Under the pieces are notes generated by a model. That model ran no database searches, was not told the origin of the DNA, and was given only the letters and a program-made list of their open reading frames with translations. A program made the translations under genes and the position numbers. Positions 56,774-64,000 of a stretch of DNA of 64,000 nt are shown here, one piece after another (position 1 is the first letter of the stretch; each line of letters begins with the position of its first letter). The DNA is taken from assembly GCA_001873995.1 (NCBI GenBank), contig MNVR01000032.1, positions 1-64,000 on the forward strand, given 5' to 3'. The stretch comes from Candidatus Phelpsiimicrobium noxiivivens (GTDB taxonomy: Bacteria > Omnitrophota > Gorgyraeia > Velamenicoccales > Velamenicoccaceae).

Positions 56774-58114
56774 ATGAATGGATCGTTTATGGACTCTGCA
56801 CAATTACCCCTGCGGTATCTGAAGATATTCTTCAGGCGCAAATGGTTTTTAATAGTCCCCGCGGTCGTCGGACTTATCGGAGGCATTATGGCAGGCGGCA
56901 TGCTGCCAAAGGTCTATGAGTCTTCCAGCGTTGTCTTAGTTGAGGAAGAAAAGACGCTTAACCCTTTGATCAGCGGTTTGGCTGTTTCAGTGGATATCAA
57001 CAGCCGAATGCGCACTATCCGCGAGCAGATATTAGGGTGGAACAGCTTGGTCCAGCTTGTTGACAGGCTTAATCTCGCTAAGAACGTAAGATCACAGATC
57101 GAGTACGAAAAACTTATTTTAGGCTTACGCGATAAAGTAGAGGTCCGTATGAAAGGCCCCAGCCTTATCAAGATAGCTTATACAAGCCAGGATCCGCAAG
57201 AGGCTAAAAAAGTAGTCCAGACAGTTAATGATATATTTATTGAAGAGAATATGAAGTCTCAGGAAAAAGAGTCTTCAGTGGCCATTACGTTTTTAAAAGA
57301 CCAGATAAAGGTCTATCGCAGAAAGATAAAAGAGTCTGAGATAGCAGATATGAAAGATAAGCTTAAAGAGCTGCTTGTTGATTCAACGGAAGAGCATCCC
57401 ATGGTCAAAGACCTGCGCGTGAAGATAGCGGAGGCCGACAAGTCGCTGAAAGCGGATAAGGATGATTTTGATGTTGAGAACGCTAAGCCCATGCCCTTAT
57501 CTTCTAACGCCGCGTATGATACTATCATCAAAGATAAGATAGACGCGGCAGTGCAGAGCGTGGAAGCCTCTGGCTCTGTGCAAAGACCTTTAACGCCGTT
57601 AGACAGGATCAACCCGGTCCAAACAGGCTCTAACGAAAACTTATACCAGCTCTTGCTTTTGGATAAGCTTGATAATACGATGGCGCGTGATGCTAAGGTC
57701 AATGAGAGCATATATAATATGCTCTTACAGCGCCTTGAAACTGCAAAAATAACACAGCGCCTTGAGGCGTCAAAACAAGGCACGCGTTATACAGTGCTTG
57801 ACCCTCCGCGTTTGCCTCTAAAACCCGTTAAACCCAATAAGCTCCTTGTCATTATTATGGGTATATTCCTGGGAGGTTCTGTGGGTGTGGGCATGGTACT
57901 TCTTTTAGAGTTTACAGACCATTCTTTCTTAGGCATAGATGAGGCAAAAGAGTTTTTAGAGTTTCCTTTATTAGGCGGTATTTCAAAAATACTAACAGAG
58001 GGCGATATAGCCGTAATACGCGAAAAAAACAGGTTTACAACAACCGTGTTTGTAACAGTCAGCACAATACTGGTAATTTTATCAAGCCTATATTCGTTAT
58101 TCCATAAGGTTTAA
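56774..58114 (+). CDS. Wzz/GumC-type polysaccharide chain-length regulator
   Basis: The 446 residues have two main transmembrane helices (about 25-48 and 365-385) plus a third near the C-terminus, and a large periplasmic coiled-coil domain. KVYESSSVVLVEEE and the PPRLPLKPVKPNK block before the second helix are typical of Wzz/PCP proteins. It controls polymer length and normally works with the BY-kinase encoded three genes on. Confidence 0.85.
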   Translation: MNGSFMDSAQLPLRYLKIFFRRKWFLIVPAVVGLIGGIMAGGMLPKVYESSSVVLVEEEKTLNPLISGLAVSVDINSRMRTIREQILGWNSLVQLVDRLNLAKNVRSQIEYEKLILGLRDKVEVRMKGPSLIKIAYTSQDPQEAKKVVQTVNDIFIEENMKSQEKESSVAITFLKDQIKVYRRKIKESEIADMKDKLKELLVDSTEEHPMVKDLRVKIAEADKSLKADKDDFDVENAKPMPLSSNAAYDTIIKDKIDAAVQSVEASGSVQRPLTPLDRINPVQTGSNENLYQLLLLDKLDNTMARDAKVNESIYNMLLQRLETAKITQRLEASKQGTRYTVLDPPRLPLKPVKPNKLLVIIMGIFLGGSVGVGMVLLLEFTDHSFLGIDEAKEFLEFPLLGGISKILTEGDIAVIREKNRFTTTVFVTVSTILVILSSLYSLFHKV

Positions 58115-58126
58115 AAAGGCCTAGCG

Positions 58127-59098
58127 ATGTATACCAAATTCTATAACCTTAAAGAAAAACCTTTTAATAATAATCCTGACCCAAAGTTCTTTTATCCGAG
58201 CCCTAAGCACCAGGAGGCATTGGACAGGCTGCTTTACGCTATTAATGAGCATAAGGGGTTTGTGGTTATCACAGGCGAGATAGGCTCTGGCAAGACCACG
58301 GTATGCCGCACCCTTTTAAATAGGCTGGGTAATAAAAAAGAGATCGCCATGATAACTAACACCCATCTTAACTCAAAAGAACTTTTGATGTCTATTTTAG
58401 AGGACTTAGGCGTTGTTTATAAGCCAGGGACCAAGATCAAACTTCTTTATCAACTCAATGATTATCTTATAAAGAAGATGGAGGACGGAGAGGACGTAGT
58501 CCTTATTATTGACGAGGCGCAGAATTTAACGCCGTCGGTCTTGGAAGAATTGCGCATGCTTTCAAACCTTGAGACAGACACAGAGAAACTTATTCAGATA
58601 ATACTTTTAGGCCAGCCTCAGCTCAGGGAAAAACTAAAACTTAAAGAGCTTGAACAGCTAAAGCAGCGCGTGGCTGTGCATTATCATCTTTATCCTTTGA
58701 CCAAAGAAGAGATGTTCGGCTATGTGAACTCAAGGCTTGCCACTGCTTCTGCCAATGGTTCTCTGGCGCATATCTTTGAACCGGAGGCGCTCGAGGTAGT
58801 TTATAAATTTTCAAAAGGCATACCTCGCCTGATCAACTATGCTTGTGACAACGCGCTTTTAAGCGGGTTCGTATATGAGAGAAAAACTGTTAACAAGGCG
58901 CTCATGACTGAAGTCACTAATGAATCACACCTAAAATTTAAAGAAGAAAGGGAAGTCATAAATACCTATTGTTGTGTCCAGTGCCAGCAGCATAACAACT
59001 GCGCGACTAAGTGGACACGGGGCCAAAAAGGCGAAGAACAACTTTGCTGTGAAGCGTGCGCTAAATACGACGCTTGCCACGAAGGGCATCTACTGTAA
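58127..59098 (+). CDS. ExeA/GspA-like AAA ATPase with C-terminal Cys-rich tail
   Basis: MYTKFYNLKEKPFNNNPDPKF is the conserved N-terminus; Walker A GEIGSGKTT (about 50-58) and DEAQNLTP follow, as in ExeA/GspA and XrtA-linked EPS ATPases. Oddity: after residue about 280 the protein carries CCVQCQQHNNC and CCEACAKYDAC, a compact Cys-rich module that I do not know in this family and that could bind zinc or a cluster. It lies between the Wzz and BY-kinase genes. Confidence 0.82.
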   Translation: MYTKFYNLKEKPFNNNPDPKFFYPSPKHQEALDRLLYAINEHKGFVVITGEIGSGKTTVCRTLLNRLGNKKEIAMITNTHLNSKELLMSILEDLGVVYKPGTKIKLLYQLNDYLIKKMEDGEDVVLIIDEAQNLTPSVLEELRMLSNLETDTEKLIQIILLGQPQLREKLKLKELEQLKQRVAVHYHLYPLTKEEMFGYVNSRLATASANGSLAHIFEPEALEVVYKFSKGIPRLINYACDNALLSGFVYERKTVNKALMTEVTNESHLKFKEEREVINTYCCVQCQQHNNCATKWTRGQKGEEQLCCEACAKYDACHEGHLL

Positions 59099-59187
59099 CA
59101 CCCTACGCTGATCGGAATCGGGCTCATCCCTTCTGGGTTGCGTCGGTGTTTCGCTAAACAAACGTTAAGGAGCTCAAGGAGAGACCT

Positions 59188-59964
59188 ATGGGAAAGTTTA
59201 CGGAAGCTATCAGAAAAGCCGCGGAAAAAAGGATAGAGAGGGTTGAGAAGAAAGAAGAATTCAAACCCTACGTCATAAGGACTGTGTCGGATTCAAAGAT
59301 AGACCCGCACGTTGTAACGTATTTTGACCCGACATCCCCTATATCTGAGCAATACAGGACATTGCGCACGAACTTACAGGCGCTGGATAAGGCCAATCCG
59401 CCAAAGGTCCTTGCTATTACCAGCGCTATACATGGGGAAGGTAAGACCATAACATCCATTAATATGGCCATTACTTTTGCCCATGACCTGAATAATAAAT
59501 CCATTCTGCTTGTGGACGCTGACCTGCGCAAGGGTAATCTCACCAAAGCCCTCGGCCTTAAAGCAGACAAAGGTTTCGCGGATATTTTAACGGACGGGAC
59601 GACTGTTGAAGATTCTCTGCTTAGTATTGATATTAAAAACCTTCACATCCTGCCTGTGGGTAATAAGCCCAACAATCCTGCGGAGCTTATGGGCTCGGCA
59701 AAGATGAGGCAATTTATTTCAGAAGTGAGAAAACAATACGATTACGTATTTTTTGATTGCCCGCCTGTCATACCTGTAACAGACGCGAGTGTGTTAGCGC
59801 ATCAGTGTGACGGCGCGCTTATGATACTTCAGGCAGGCAGGACCCAAAAAGGCATCATATCTCACGCGCAGGACAGGATGAGCCAAGCTAAGGTAAAAGT
59901 ATTGGGTTACGTAATGACGAACATTGAGTATCATATCCCCGAATATATTTATAGATATTTGTGA
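59188..59964 (+). CDS. BY-kinase (CpsD/CapB-like tyrosine kinase)
   Basis: HGEGKT (Walker A, about residue 82), VDADLRKGN (Walker A') and FDCPP (Walker B) identify a bacterial tyrosine kinase of the Wzc/CpsD group. The C-terminus is a tyrosine cluster (YHIPEYIYRYL) suited to autophosphorylation. It controls EPS polymerisation together with Wzz. Confidence 0.85.
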   Translation: MGKFTEAIRKAAEKRIERVEKKEEFKPYVIRTVSDSKIDPHVVTYFDPTSPISEQYRTLRTNLQALDKANPPKVLAITSAIHGEGKTITSINMAITFAHDLNNKSILLVDADLRKGNLTKALGLKADKGFADILTDGTTVEDSLLSIDIKNLHILPVGNKPNNPAELMGSAKMRQFISEVRKQYDYVFFDCPPVIPVTDASVLAHQCDGALMILQAGRTQKGIISHAQDRMSQAKVKVLGYVMTNIEYHIPEYIYRYL

Positions 59965-59972
59965 GGTAAACA

Positions 59973-60356
59973 ATGTATAGAAGGACGATATTACAGAGTT
60001 TTAAGCTTGCGTGGGGAGGCGTCCAATTTATTTTTACCAGCGAGCGCAATATGAAGATACACTGCGTTTTCGCTGTGCTTGCCGTAATCTCTTCTTTTGT
60101 TTTTAGGATAACTGAGATAGAGTTTATCTTCGTTATTTTTGCTATCGCCCTTGTTATGATCACTGAAGCCGCTAACACGGCGTTTGAGCTGCTTTTGGAT
60201 TATGTGCACGGAGACCGTTATCATCCGGATATCAAGCTCTTAAAAGATATTCTGGCAGGCGCTGTGCTTATCTCCGCTCTTAACGCCTTCGTAGTCGGTA
60301 TCGTCATCTTTATGCCTAAAATAGTTAAAGTGGGTTTATCCATCTGTAAACTGTAG
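59973..60356 (+). CDS. Diacylglycerol/undecaprenol kinase family (DgkA)
   Basis: The 127-residue membrane protein has ERNMKIH, ITEAANTAFE and KDILAGAVL, matching the DgkA/UndA family active site. In EPS gene clusters this enzyme probably recycles undecaprenol or diacylglycerol used in glycan transfer. It follows the BY-kinase by eight bases. Confidence 0.82.
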   Translation: MYRRTILQSFKLAWGGVQFIFTSERNMKIHCVFAVLAVISSFVFRITEIEFIFVIFAIALVMITEAANTAFELLLDYVHGDRYHPDIKLLKDILAGAVLISALNAFVVGIVIFMPKIVKVGLSICKL

Positions 60357-60364
60357 GAGGAGCA

Positions 60365-61657
60365 ATGAAATTAGTTGATAAGATACGCCAAAGAAAGATA
60401 AGGAGCGCTGTTATAGGATTAGGTTACGTAGGCCTGCCTTTGGCAGTTGAATTAGCCGAGGCTGGAGTTGAAGTGGTGGGTATAGACCTTGATAAGTCTA
60501 AGATAGACGCTATCAATAACAAAAAGTCCTACATCCAGGACGTGCCTACGTCTAAAGTAAAAGCATTGGTTGAGAAGGGTATGCTTACCGCGACTAACGT
60601 TTACAGCGCGCTTATGAACGTGGACACTATTAATATCTGCGTGCCAACGCCTTTGCGCAAGACCAAAGAGCCTGATATATCCTATATCGTCAAATCATCT
60701 GAGCAGATAGCCCGTTATCTCAAAAAAGGCCAGTTGATAATTTTAGAGAGTACTACGTATCCTGGCACAACGGATGAGGTGCTTTTGCCCATGTTTGAGG
60801 CAAAGGGCTTAAAGGTAGGCAAAGACTTTTTTCTCGCGTTCTCACCTGAGCGCGTTGACCCGGCCAATCCGCAGTTTAATACAAGGAATATACCTAAGGT
60901 CGTTGGCGGCGTGACGCCTGCTTGCACAGAGGCGGCAAAAGCGCTGTATGAACTGGCCATTGATACGGTTTTTCCTGTTTCTTCCACGCGCGTGGCAGAG
61001 ACCGTTAAACTGCTTGAAAATACATTTCGTTCCGTAAATATCGGCCTTGTCAATGAACTCGCCCTTATGTGCGACAAGATGAAGATAAACGTCTGGGAGG
61101 TTATTGACGCGGCAAAGACCAAACCCTTTGGCTATATGGCGTTCTATCCGGGCCCCGGCATAGGCGGCCACTGTATACCGCTTGACCCATATTATCTTTC
61201 GTGGAAGGCGCGCCTTTTTGGTTTTGAGGCAAGGATGATAGAGTTGGCAGGCCAGATAAATGGCTCTATGCCCGAGCATGTCGTCACAAAAGTAGGCGAC
61301 GCGCTTAATGAGAGGGGCAAGAGCATCAAAGGCGCCAAGATCCTTATCTTAGGCGTTGCCTACAAGAAGAACGTCAGCGATTTTCGCGAATCACCGGCAT
61401 TTGAAGTCATACATTTCTTAAACCAAAAAGGCGCGGCCGTCTCTTACAGCGACCCTCACGTGCCAAGCATCAAAGAGGACGGGGTTACCATGAAGAGCGT
61501 TAAGCTTACGCCCGAGGCCCTAAAAAAGAGCGATTGCGTTGTCGTTATTACAGATCACGCGAAATTTGATTATTCCTGGATAGTTCAGCACGCGAACCTC
61601 ATTTTAGATACACGCAACGCCATCAAGGCCAAGAGCGCCAAAGTAGTGAAGTTGTAG
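60365..61657 (+). CDS. UDP-sugar 6-dehydrogenase (UDP-ManNAc/UDP-Glc type)
   Basis: N-terminal GLGYVGLPLA binds NAD. The catalytic Cys270 sits in GGHCIPLDP, and SPERVDPANP and FTNIPKVVGG-like blocks place it in the WecC/TviB/UDP-glucose dehydrogenase family (430 residues). It makes a UDP-uronic acid for the EPS. The exact sugar cannot be read from sequence. It ends the operon; its stop begins the 35-bp repeat. Confidence 0.88.
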   Translation: MKLVDKIRQRKIRSAVIGLGYVGLPLAVELAEAGVEVVGIDLDKSKIDAINNKKSYIQDVPTSKVKALVEKGMLTATNVYSALMNVDTINICVPTPLRKTKEPDISYIVKSSEQIARYLKKGQLIILESTTYPGTTDEVLLPMFEAKGLKVGKDFFLAFSPERVDPANPQFNTRNIPKVVGGVTPACTEAAKALYELAIDTVFPVSSTRVAETVKLLENTFRSVNIGLVNELALMCDKMKINVWEVIDAAKTKPFGYMAFYPGPGIGGHCIPLDPYYLSWKARLFGFEARMIELAGQINGSMPEHVVTKVGDALNERGKSIKGAKILILGVAYKKNVSDFRESPAFEVIHFLNQKGAAVSYSDPHVPSIKEDGVTMKSVKLTPEALKKSDCVVVITDHAKFDYSWIVQHANLILDTRNAIKAKSAKVVKL

Positions 61658-61689
61658 CATATTCCATTGCAATAAGTTAACAGATATGT
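61655..61689 (+). repeat. 35-bp direct repeat, left copy
   Basis: This is near-identical (33 of 35) to 62706-62740; both copies begin with the TAG stop of the gene before. The left copy carries TTGCAA (61667-61672) and runs into TATAAT. Confidence 0.85.
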
Positions 61690-61694
61690 ATAAT
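61667..61694 (+). promoter_or_regulatory. Promoter of the MNT-HEPN operon
   Basis: TTGCAA (61667-61672), 16-bp spacer and TATAAT (61689-61694). The -10 overlaps the left arm of an inverted repeat. Confidence 0.65.
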
Positions 61695-61723
61695 AAAATA
61701 TACAGATGTATAATTTATTATAC
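61688..61723 (+). promoter_or_regulatory. Inverted repeat before the MNT gene
   Basis: GTATAATAAA (61688-61697) and TTTATTATAC (61714-61723) are perfect 10-bp arms overlapping the -10, a likely operator for the winged helix in the MNT protein. Confidence 0.6.
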
Positions 61724-61737
61724 GTATGGAGGAGATA

Positions 61738-62283
61738 ATGAAAAAGAGAACAGGGGATATATTCATTGCGACGAATCCTTTAAGGGTTATAGCTTTTATG
61801 TCGGCTTATCCGGAGCGCGAATTTTTAAGCAACGAAATACAAAAACCATTGAAGATGAGCCGTATGGGGGTTTATTTGGCCTTGCGTGTTTTAGCCAAGG
61901 AAAAATTGATCCTTAGGTCAAAAAAGGGCAAATTTTTTATCTACACCGTTAATAGAAGTTATCCTGTTGTAAGCCAATTTAAAGTATTGCGTCACGTGGT
62001 TGAGCTTTTTCCTTTGGTGGAACGCCTTAGGGTTTTTTCAAAGAAGATTGTTCTTTACGGTAGCGTTAGCCGGGGAGAAGACACTTCTGACAGCGATATG
62101 GATTTGTTTATTTTAACAGCAGAGCCCGAAGCAGTCGCTAAAAAAATTCCTCAACAATGGGCTGGACGTAAGGTCCAGGCTGTGGTTAAAACTCCTGTTG
62201 ATTGGGCTGAGTTTAAAGATAAAGAGCCTGTTTTTTATGAAGAAGTTGGCCGTGGAATTGTTCTATGGGAGACCCAGTCATGA
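61738..62283 (+). CDS. MNT nucleotidyltransferase antitoxin with N-terminal winged helix
   Basis: ATG 61738 has GGAGGAGATA upstream (ATG 61726 is an alternative). A winged helix (about 10-70) precedes a minimal nucleotidyltransferase with GSVSRGEDTSDSDMDLF (about residue 108). MNT proteins pair with HEPN toxins and can modify them, for example by AMP transfer. The ATG of the HEPN gene overlaps its stop (ATGA). Confidence 0.82.
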   Translation: MKKRTGDIFIATNPLRVIAFMSAYPEREFLSNEIQKPLKMSRMGVYLALRVLAKEKLILRSKKGKFFIYTVNRSYPVVSQFKVLRHVVELFPLVERLRVFSKKIVLYGSVSRGEDTSDSDMDLFILTAEPEAVAKKIPQQWAGRKVQAVVKTPVDWAEFKDKEPVFYEEVGRGIVLWETQS

Positions 62284-62708
62284 AAATTGTGTATAACGAT
62301 TGTCTTAAAAAAGGCAAGATCAAGAAGTTTTCGCGGGGGATTGCTTTAGTGCCTAAGGAATTGGAAACAGCTGTTTTTGATCTGGGAAGAGCGCGCAAGT
62401 CTTTCAAGGATGGTGATTATAAGTGGGCAACTATCTAGGTTTATTATGCGATGTTTCACGCGGCCCGCGCTTTGTTATATGCTAAGAATTATCGTGAACA
62501 TAGCCATTTTTGTTTGATTGCGGCTATTCGGATGCTGTATGTTGTAACCAAACAATTCCCCGCGAATTTGCTTGAAGCTCTCCAAGAGGCTAAATCTTTA
62601 AGAGAGGAAGCAGATTATCATAATCGTTGGTCAAAGGCAGGGTGTGAAAAGCTTTTGAATTCGGCTGAGGAGTTTATAAAGAAAGCAGAAGCCCTTGTTA
62701 GGGCTTAG
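62280..62708 (+). pseudogene. HEPN toxin gene interrupted by an amber codon
   Basis: From ATG 62280 the frame reads MKIVYNDCLKKGKIKK ... DYKWATI, stops at TAG 62436-62438 and continues in the same frame with VYYAMFHAARALLYAKNYREHSH, the HEPN signature, to 62708. A single CAG-to-TAG change would explain it, since Gln usually precedes this Tyr-Tyr-Ala-Met-Phe-His block. Part of the product may be made from ATG 62451. TAG ends other genes here, so suppression is unlikely. Confidence 0.7.
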
Positions 62709-62740
62709 CATATTCTATTGCAATAAGTTAACAAATATGT
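62706..62740 (+). repeat. 35-bp direct repeat, right copy
   Basis: This copy lies after the HEPN stop and upstream of the AbiE-type pair. It contains a perfect TTAACA-AATA-TGTTAA palindrome (62729-62744 region) and TTGCAA as -35, with a weak TTAATT -10 at 62740-62745. Confidence 0.85.
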
Positions 62741-62809
62741 TAATTTAGTGTTGTTTCCATAAGTAATCATATTTGATTATTTAAAGAAATACAATAAAAG
62801 AGTACAAAA

Positions 62810-63451
62810 ATGCTTTATCCTGATTTTAAAAAGATCTGCCGGAATAGGCCTTTTATCACGAGTAAGGATATTATTGTTCCTGAAAAAGAAAGGCAGGGGT
62901 TGCGTAATCAGCTTGGCCGCTGGGAGAAAAAGGGGCTTATTATACAACTCAAGCGGGGGGTTTATCTCTTGAATGAAGACGAGAGATCGATCCATCCGAG
63001 CCGGTTTTTTATCGCCAATCAATTATATGGCCCGTCATATGTAAGCTTGGAATACGCGCTGAATTATTATGATTTGATCCCAGAAAAGGTCGTTGTTGTC
63101 ACGTCTATCACAACCAAGAAAACCAAGGTTTTTGAAAACGCCATGGGGAAATTTACATACCAGCACCTGCAGCCGCGGGCGTTTAGGGGATTTAGGGCCA
63201 TTAAGGATGATGCAGGATTTTCTTTTTTTATGGCTGATCCGGAAAAAGCCATCGTGGATTTCGTTTATCTGAATCTGCCGCGTTTTAAAGTCGGAGATAC
63301 TGATATTTTTGAAGAGTCGTACCGTTATCAGAACTTAGAACAGCTTAAATTGGCTAAGCTCAACGACGCAGCATCTTATTTTCAAAGCCATAAACTGACA
63401 AGGATCGTTGAGGATTTCTGTCAGTTACTTAAAAAGAGGGGAAATAGATGA
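62810..63451 (+). CDS. AbiEi-like antitoxin/regulator
   Basis: The 213-residue protein has an N-terminal winged helix (FITSKDIIVPEKERQGLRNQLGRWEKKGLIIQLKRGVYLL) and the C-terminal block FMADPEKAIVDFVYL typical of AbiEi-type antitoxins. It overlaps the AbiEii-like gene by ATGA. Such proteins repress the operon and counter the toxin. Confidence 0.8.
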   Translation: MLYPDFKKICRNRPFITSKDIIVPEKERQGLRNQLGRWEKKGLIIQLKRGVYLLNEDERSIHPSRFFIANQLYGPSYVSLEYALNYYDLIPEKVVVVTSITTKKTKVFENAMGKFTYQHLQPRAFRGFRAIKDDAGFSFFMADPEKAIVDFVYLNLPRFKVGDTDIFEESYRYQNLEQLKLAKLNDAASYFQSHKLTRIVEDFCQLLKKRGNR

Positions 63452-64000
63452 TCGATCTTCTCAAGCAAGAGTTAGCGGGGGTTGTTTCTACTGATGTTGC
63501 CTTAAGGCTTCATCGCGTAAGGGAATTTTTGCAGATCCTTTCTTTGAAGATCATTTATGATGCCGGATATTTTGAAAACTTGGGTTTTGTCGGAGGCACG
63601 GCATTGCGTATCCTATATGGCCTGCGGCGTTTTTCCGAAGACCTGGATTTTTCACTTGTTTTGAAAAAGGATTATAGTTTTACGCGGCTTACCGCCGATC
63701 TTAAGCGGGGTTTTGAACTTAACGGATTTCGCGCGGAAATGGATCCAAAGGAAGATAAGACAGTCCACAGCAGCTTTATAAAATTTCAAGGCCTCTTAAA
63801 AGAGCTTGGGTTATCGGCGTTAAAAGACCAGAAGCTGGCGATCAAGTTTGAGATTGACACTAATCCTCCGCAAGGGGGGCATCTCACGCGGACGTTGGTG
63901 AACAAAACATTTATTTTTACTGTGAATCATTTTGATATCCCGTCGCTTTATGCAACTAAGTTGCATGCTTGTTTTTTCCGCAAGTACATCAAGGGGCGAG
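63448..64000 (+). CDS. AbiEii-like nucleotidyltransferase toxin (right-truncated)
   Basis: ATG 63448 overlaps the AbiEi stop. The open frame reaches the window edge. It carries FVGGTALRILYGLRRFSEDLDFSL with the Asp-x-Asp of nucleotidyltransferases, then IKFEIDTNPP and TKLHACFFRKYIKGR, matching AbiEii/AbiGII toxins. The gene continues outside the window. Confidence 0.82.
   Translation, partial: MIDLLKQELAGVVSTDVALRLHRVREFLQILSLKIIYDAGYFENLGFVGGTALRILYGLRRFSEDLDFSLVLKKDYSFTRLTADLKRGFELNGFRAEMDPKEDKTVHSSFIKFQGLLKELGLSALKDQKLAIKFEIDTNPPQGGHLTRTLVNKTFIFTVNHFDIPSLYATKLHACFFRKYIKGR

Noticed and set aside
62436-62438. TAG as a sense codon in this organism
   Set aside because: TAG ends several intact genes in the window (for example at 20874-20876 and 42708-42710).
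1-64000. CRISPR arrays, rRNA, tRNA or transposase genes
   Set aside because: I found no regularly spaced repeats, no cloverleaf-like intergenic sequences and no transposase-like ORFs.

Overview
The window looks like a chromosomal stretch of a Gram-negative, probably anaerobic bacterium of a poorly cultured lineage, most likely Candidatus Omnitrophota (inference). The reasons are an outer-membrane protein set (TonB-type receptor, porin-like barrels, Wza-type export), a giant multi-enzyme ORF, widespread short palindromes of the GCCTGCCGGCAGGC type known from candidate-phylum genomes, and tight operons with ATGA/GTGA overlaps. Every convincing gene is on the + strand. I see no rRNA, tRNA, CRISPR array or transposase.

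Layout. (1) 1-10747: one reading frame, still open at the left edge, encodes a giant polyprotein-like product. Recognisable domains (ACT; two HExxH metallopeptidase-like domains; SAM-methyltransferase-like; RelA/SpoT-like; sigma-70 regions 1.2-4; HD-like; helical repeat) are joined by a recurring Ser-Ser-Ser-Pro-Val/Ile spacer seen 14 times. This is the strongest candidate for an undescribed system. (2) 10774-11534: two overlapping PilZ genes. (3) 11812-24714: a glycan-use locus with a GH94 phosphorylase, a GPH-type sugar symporter, two secreted TIM-barrel glycosidases, a tandem beta-sandwich protein, a TPR protein and a GH116-like enzyme. It is followed by ROK and LacI regulators (24711-28484); a near-identical 34-bp element lies upstream of two of its genes. 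(4) 28488-35643: a MetE/UroD-like protein, YggT, two CNNM/CorC-type membrane proteins, a thioredoxin-CcdA fusion and a YgiQ radical-SAM protein. (5) 35842-41355: an iron locus (Fur, barrel protein, decayed porin gene, FeoB, zinc ribbon, DtxR-FeoA fusion) with two Fur-box-like sites. (6) 41379-46014: PP-loop thiolase, zinc ribbon, Ca2+-type P-ATPase, YHS-domain protein. (7) 46202-53846: a sulfur/Fe-S group (Rrf2 regulator, NifU C-domain, LarE, permease, cysteine desulfurase, TonB receptor, MnmA, NadA). (8) 53992-55373: a three-gene HipBST-type toxin-antitoxin system. (9) 55594-61657: an exopolysaccharide operon behind a sigma-54-type promoter; its first gene is an unusual MerR-HTH/transmembrane/Wza fusion. 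(10) 61738-64000: an MNT-HEPN pair whose HEPN gene carries an amber codon, bracketed by 35-bp direct repeats, then an AbiE-type pair that runs off the right edge.

Taken together, the cell seems to take up and phosphorolyse beta-glucans, control iron and sulfur supply, and make exopolysaccharide under sigma-54 and c-di-GMP (PilZ) control, with the EPS operon bracketed by toxin-antitoxin modules.
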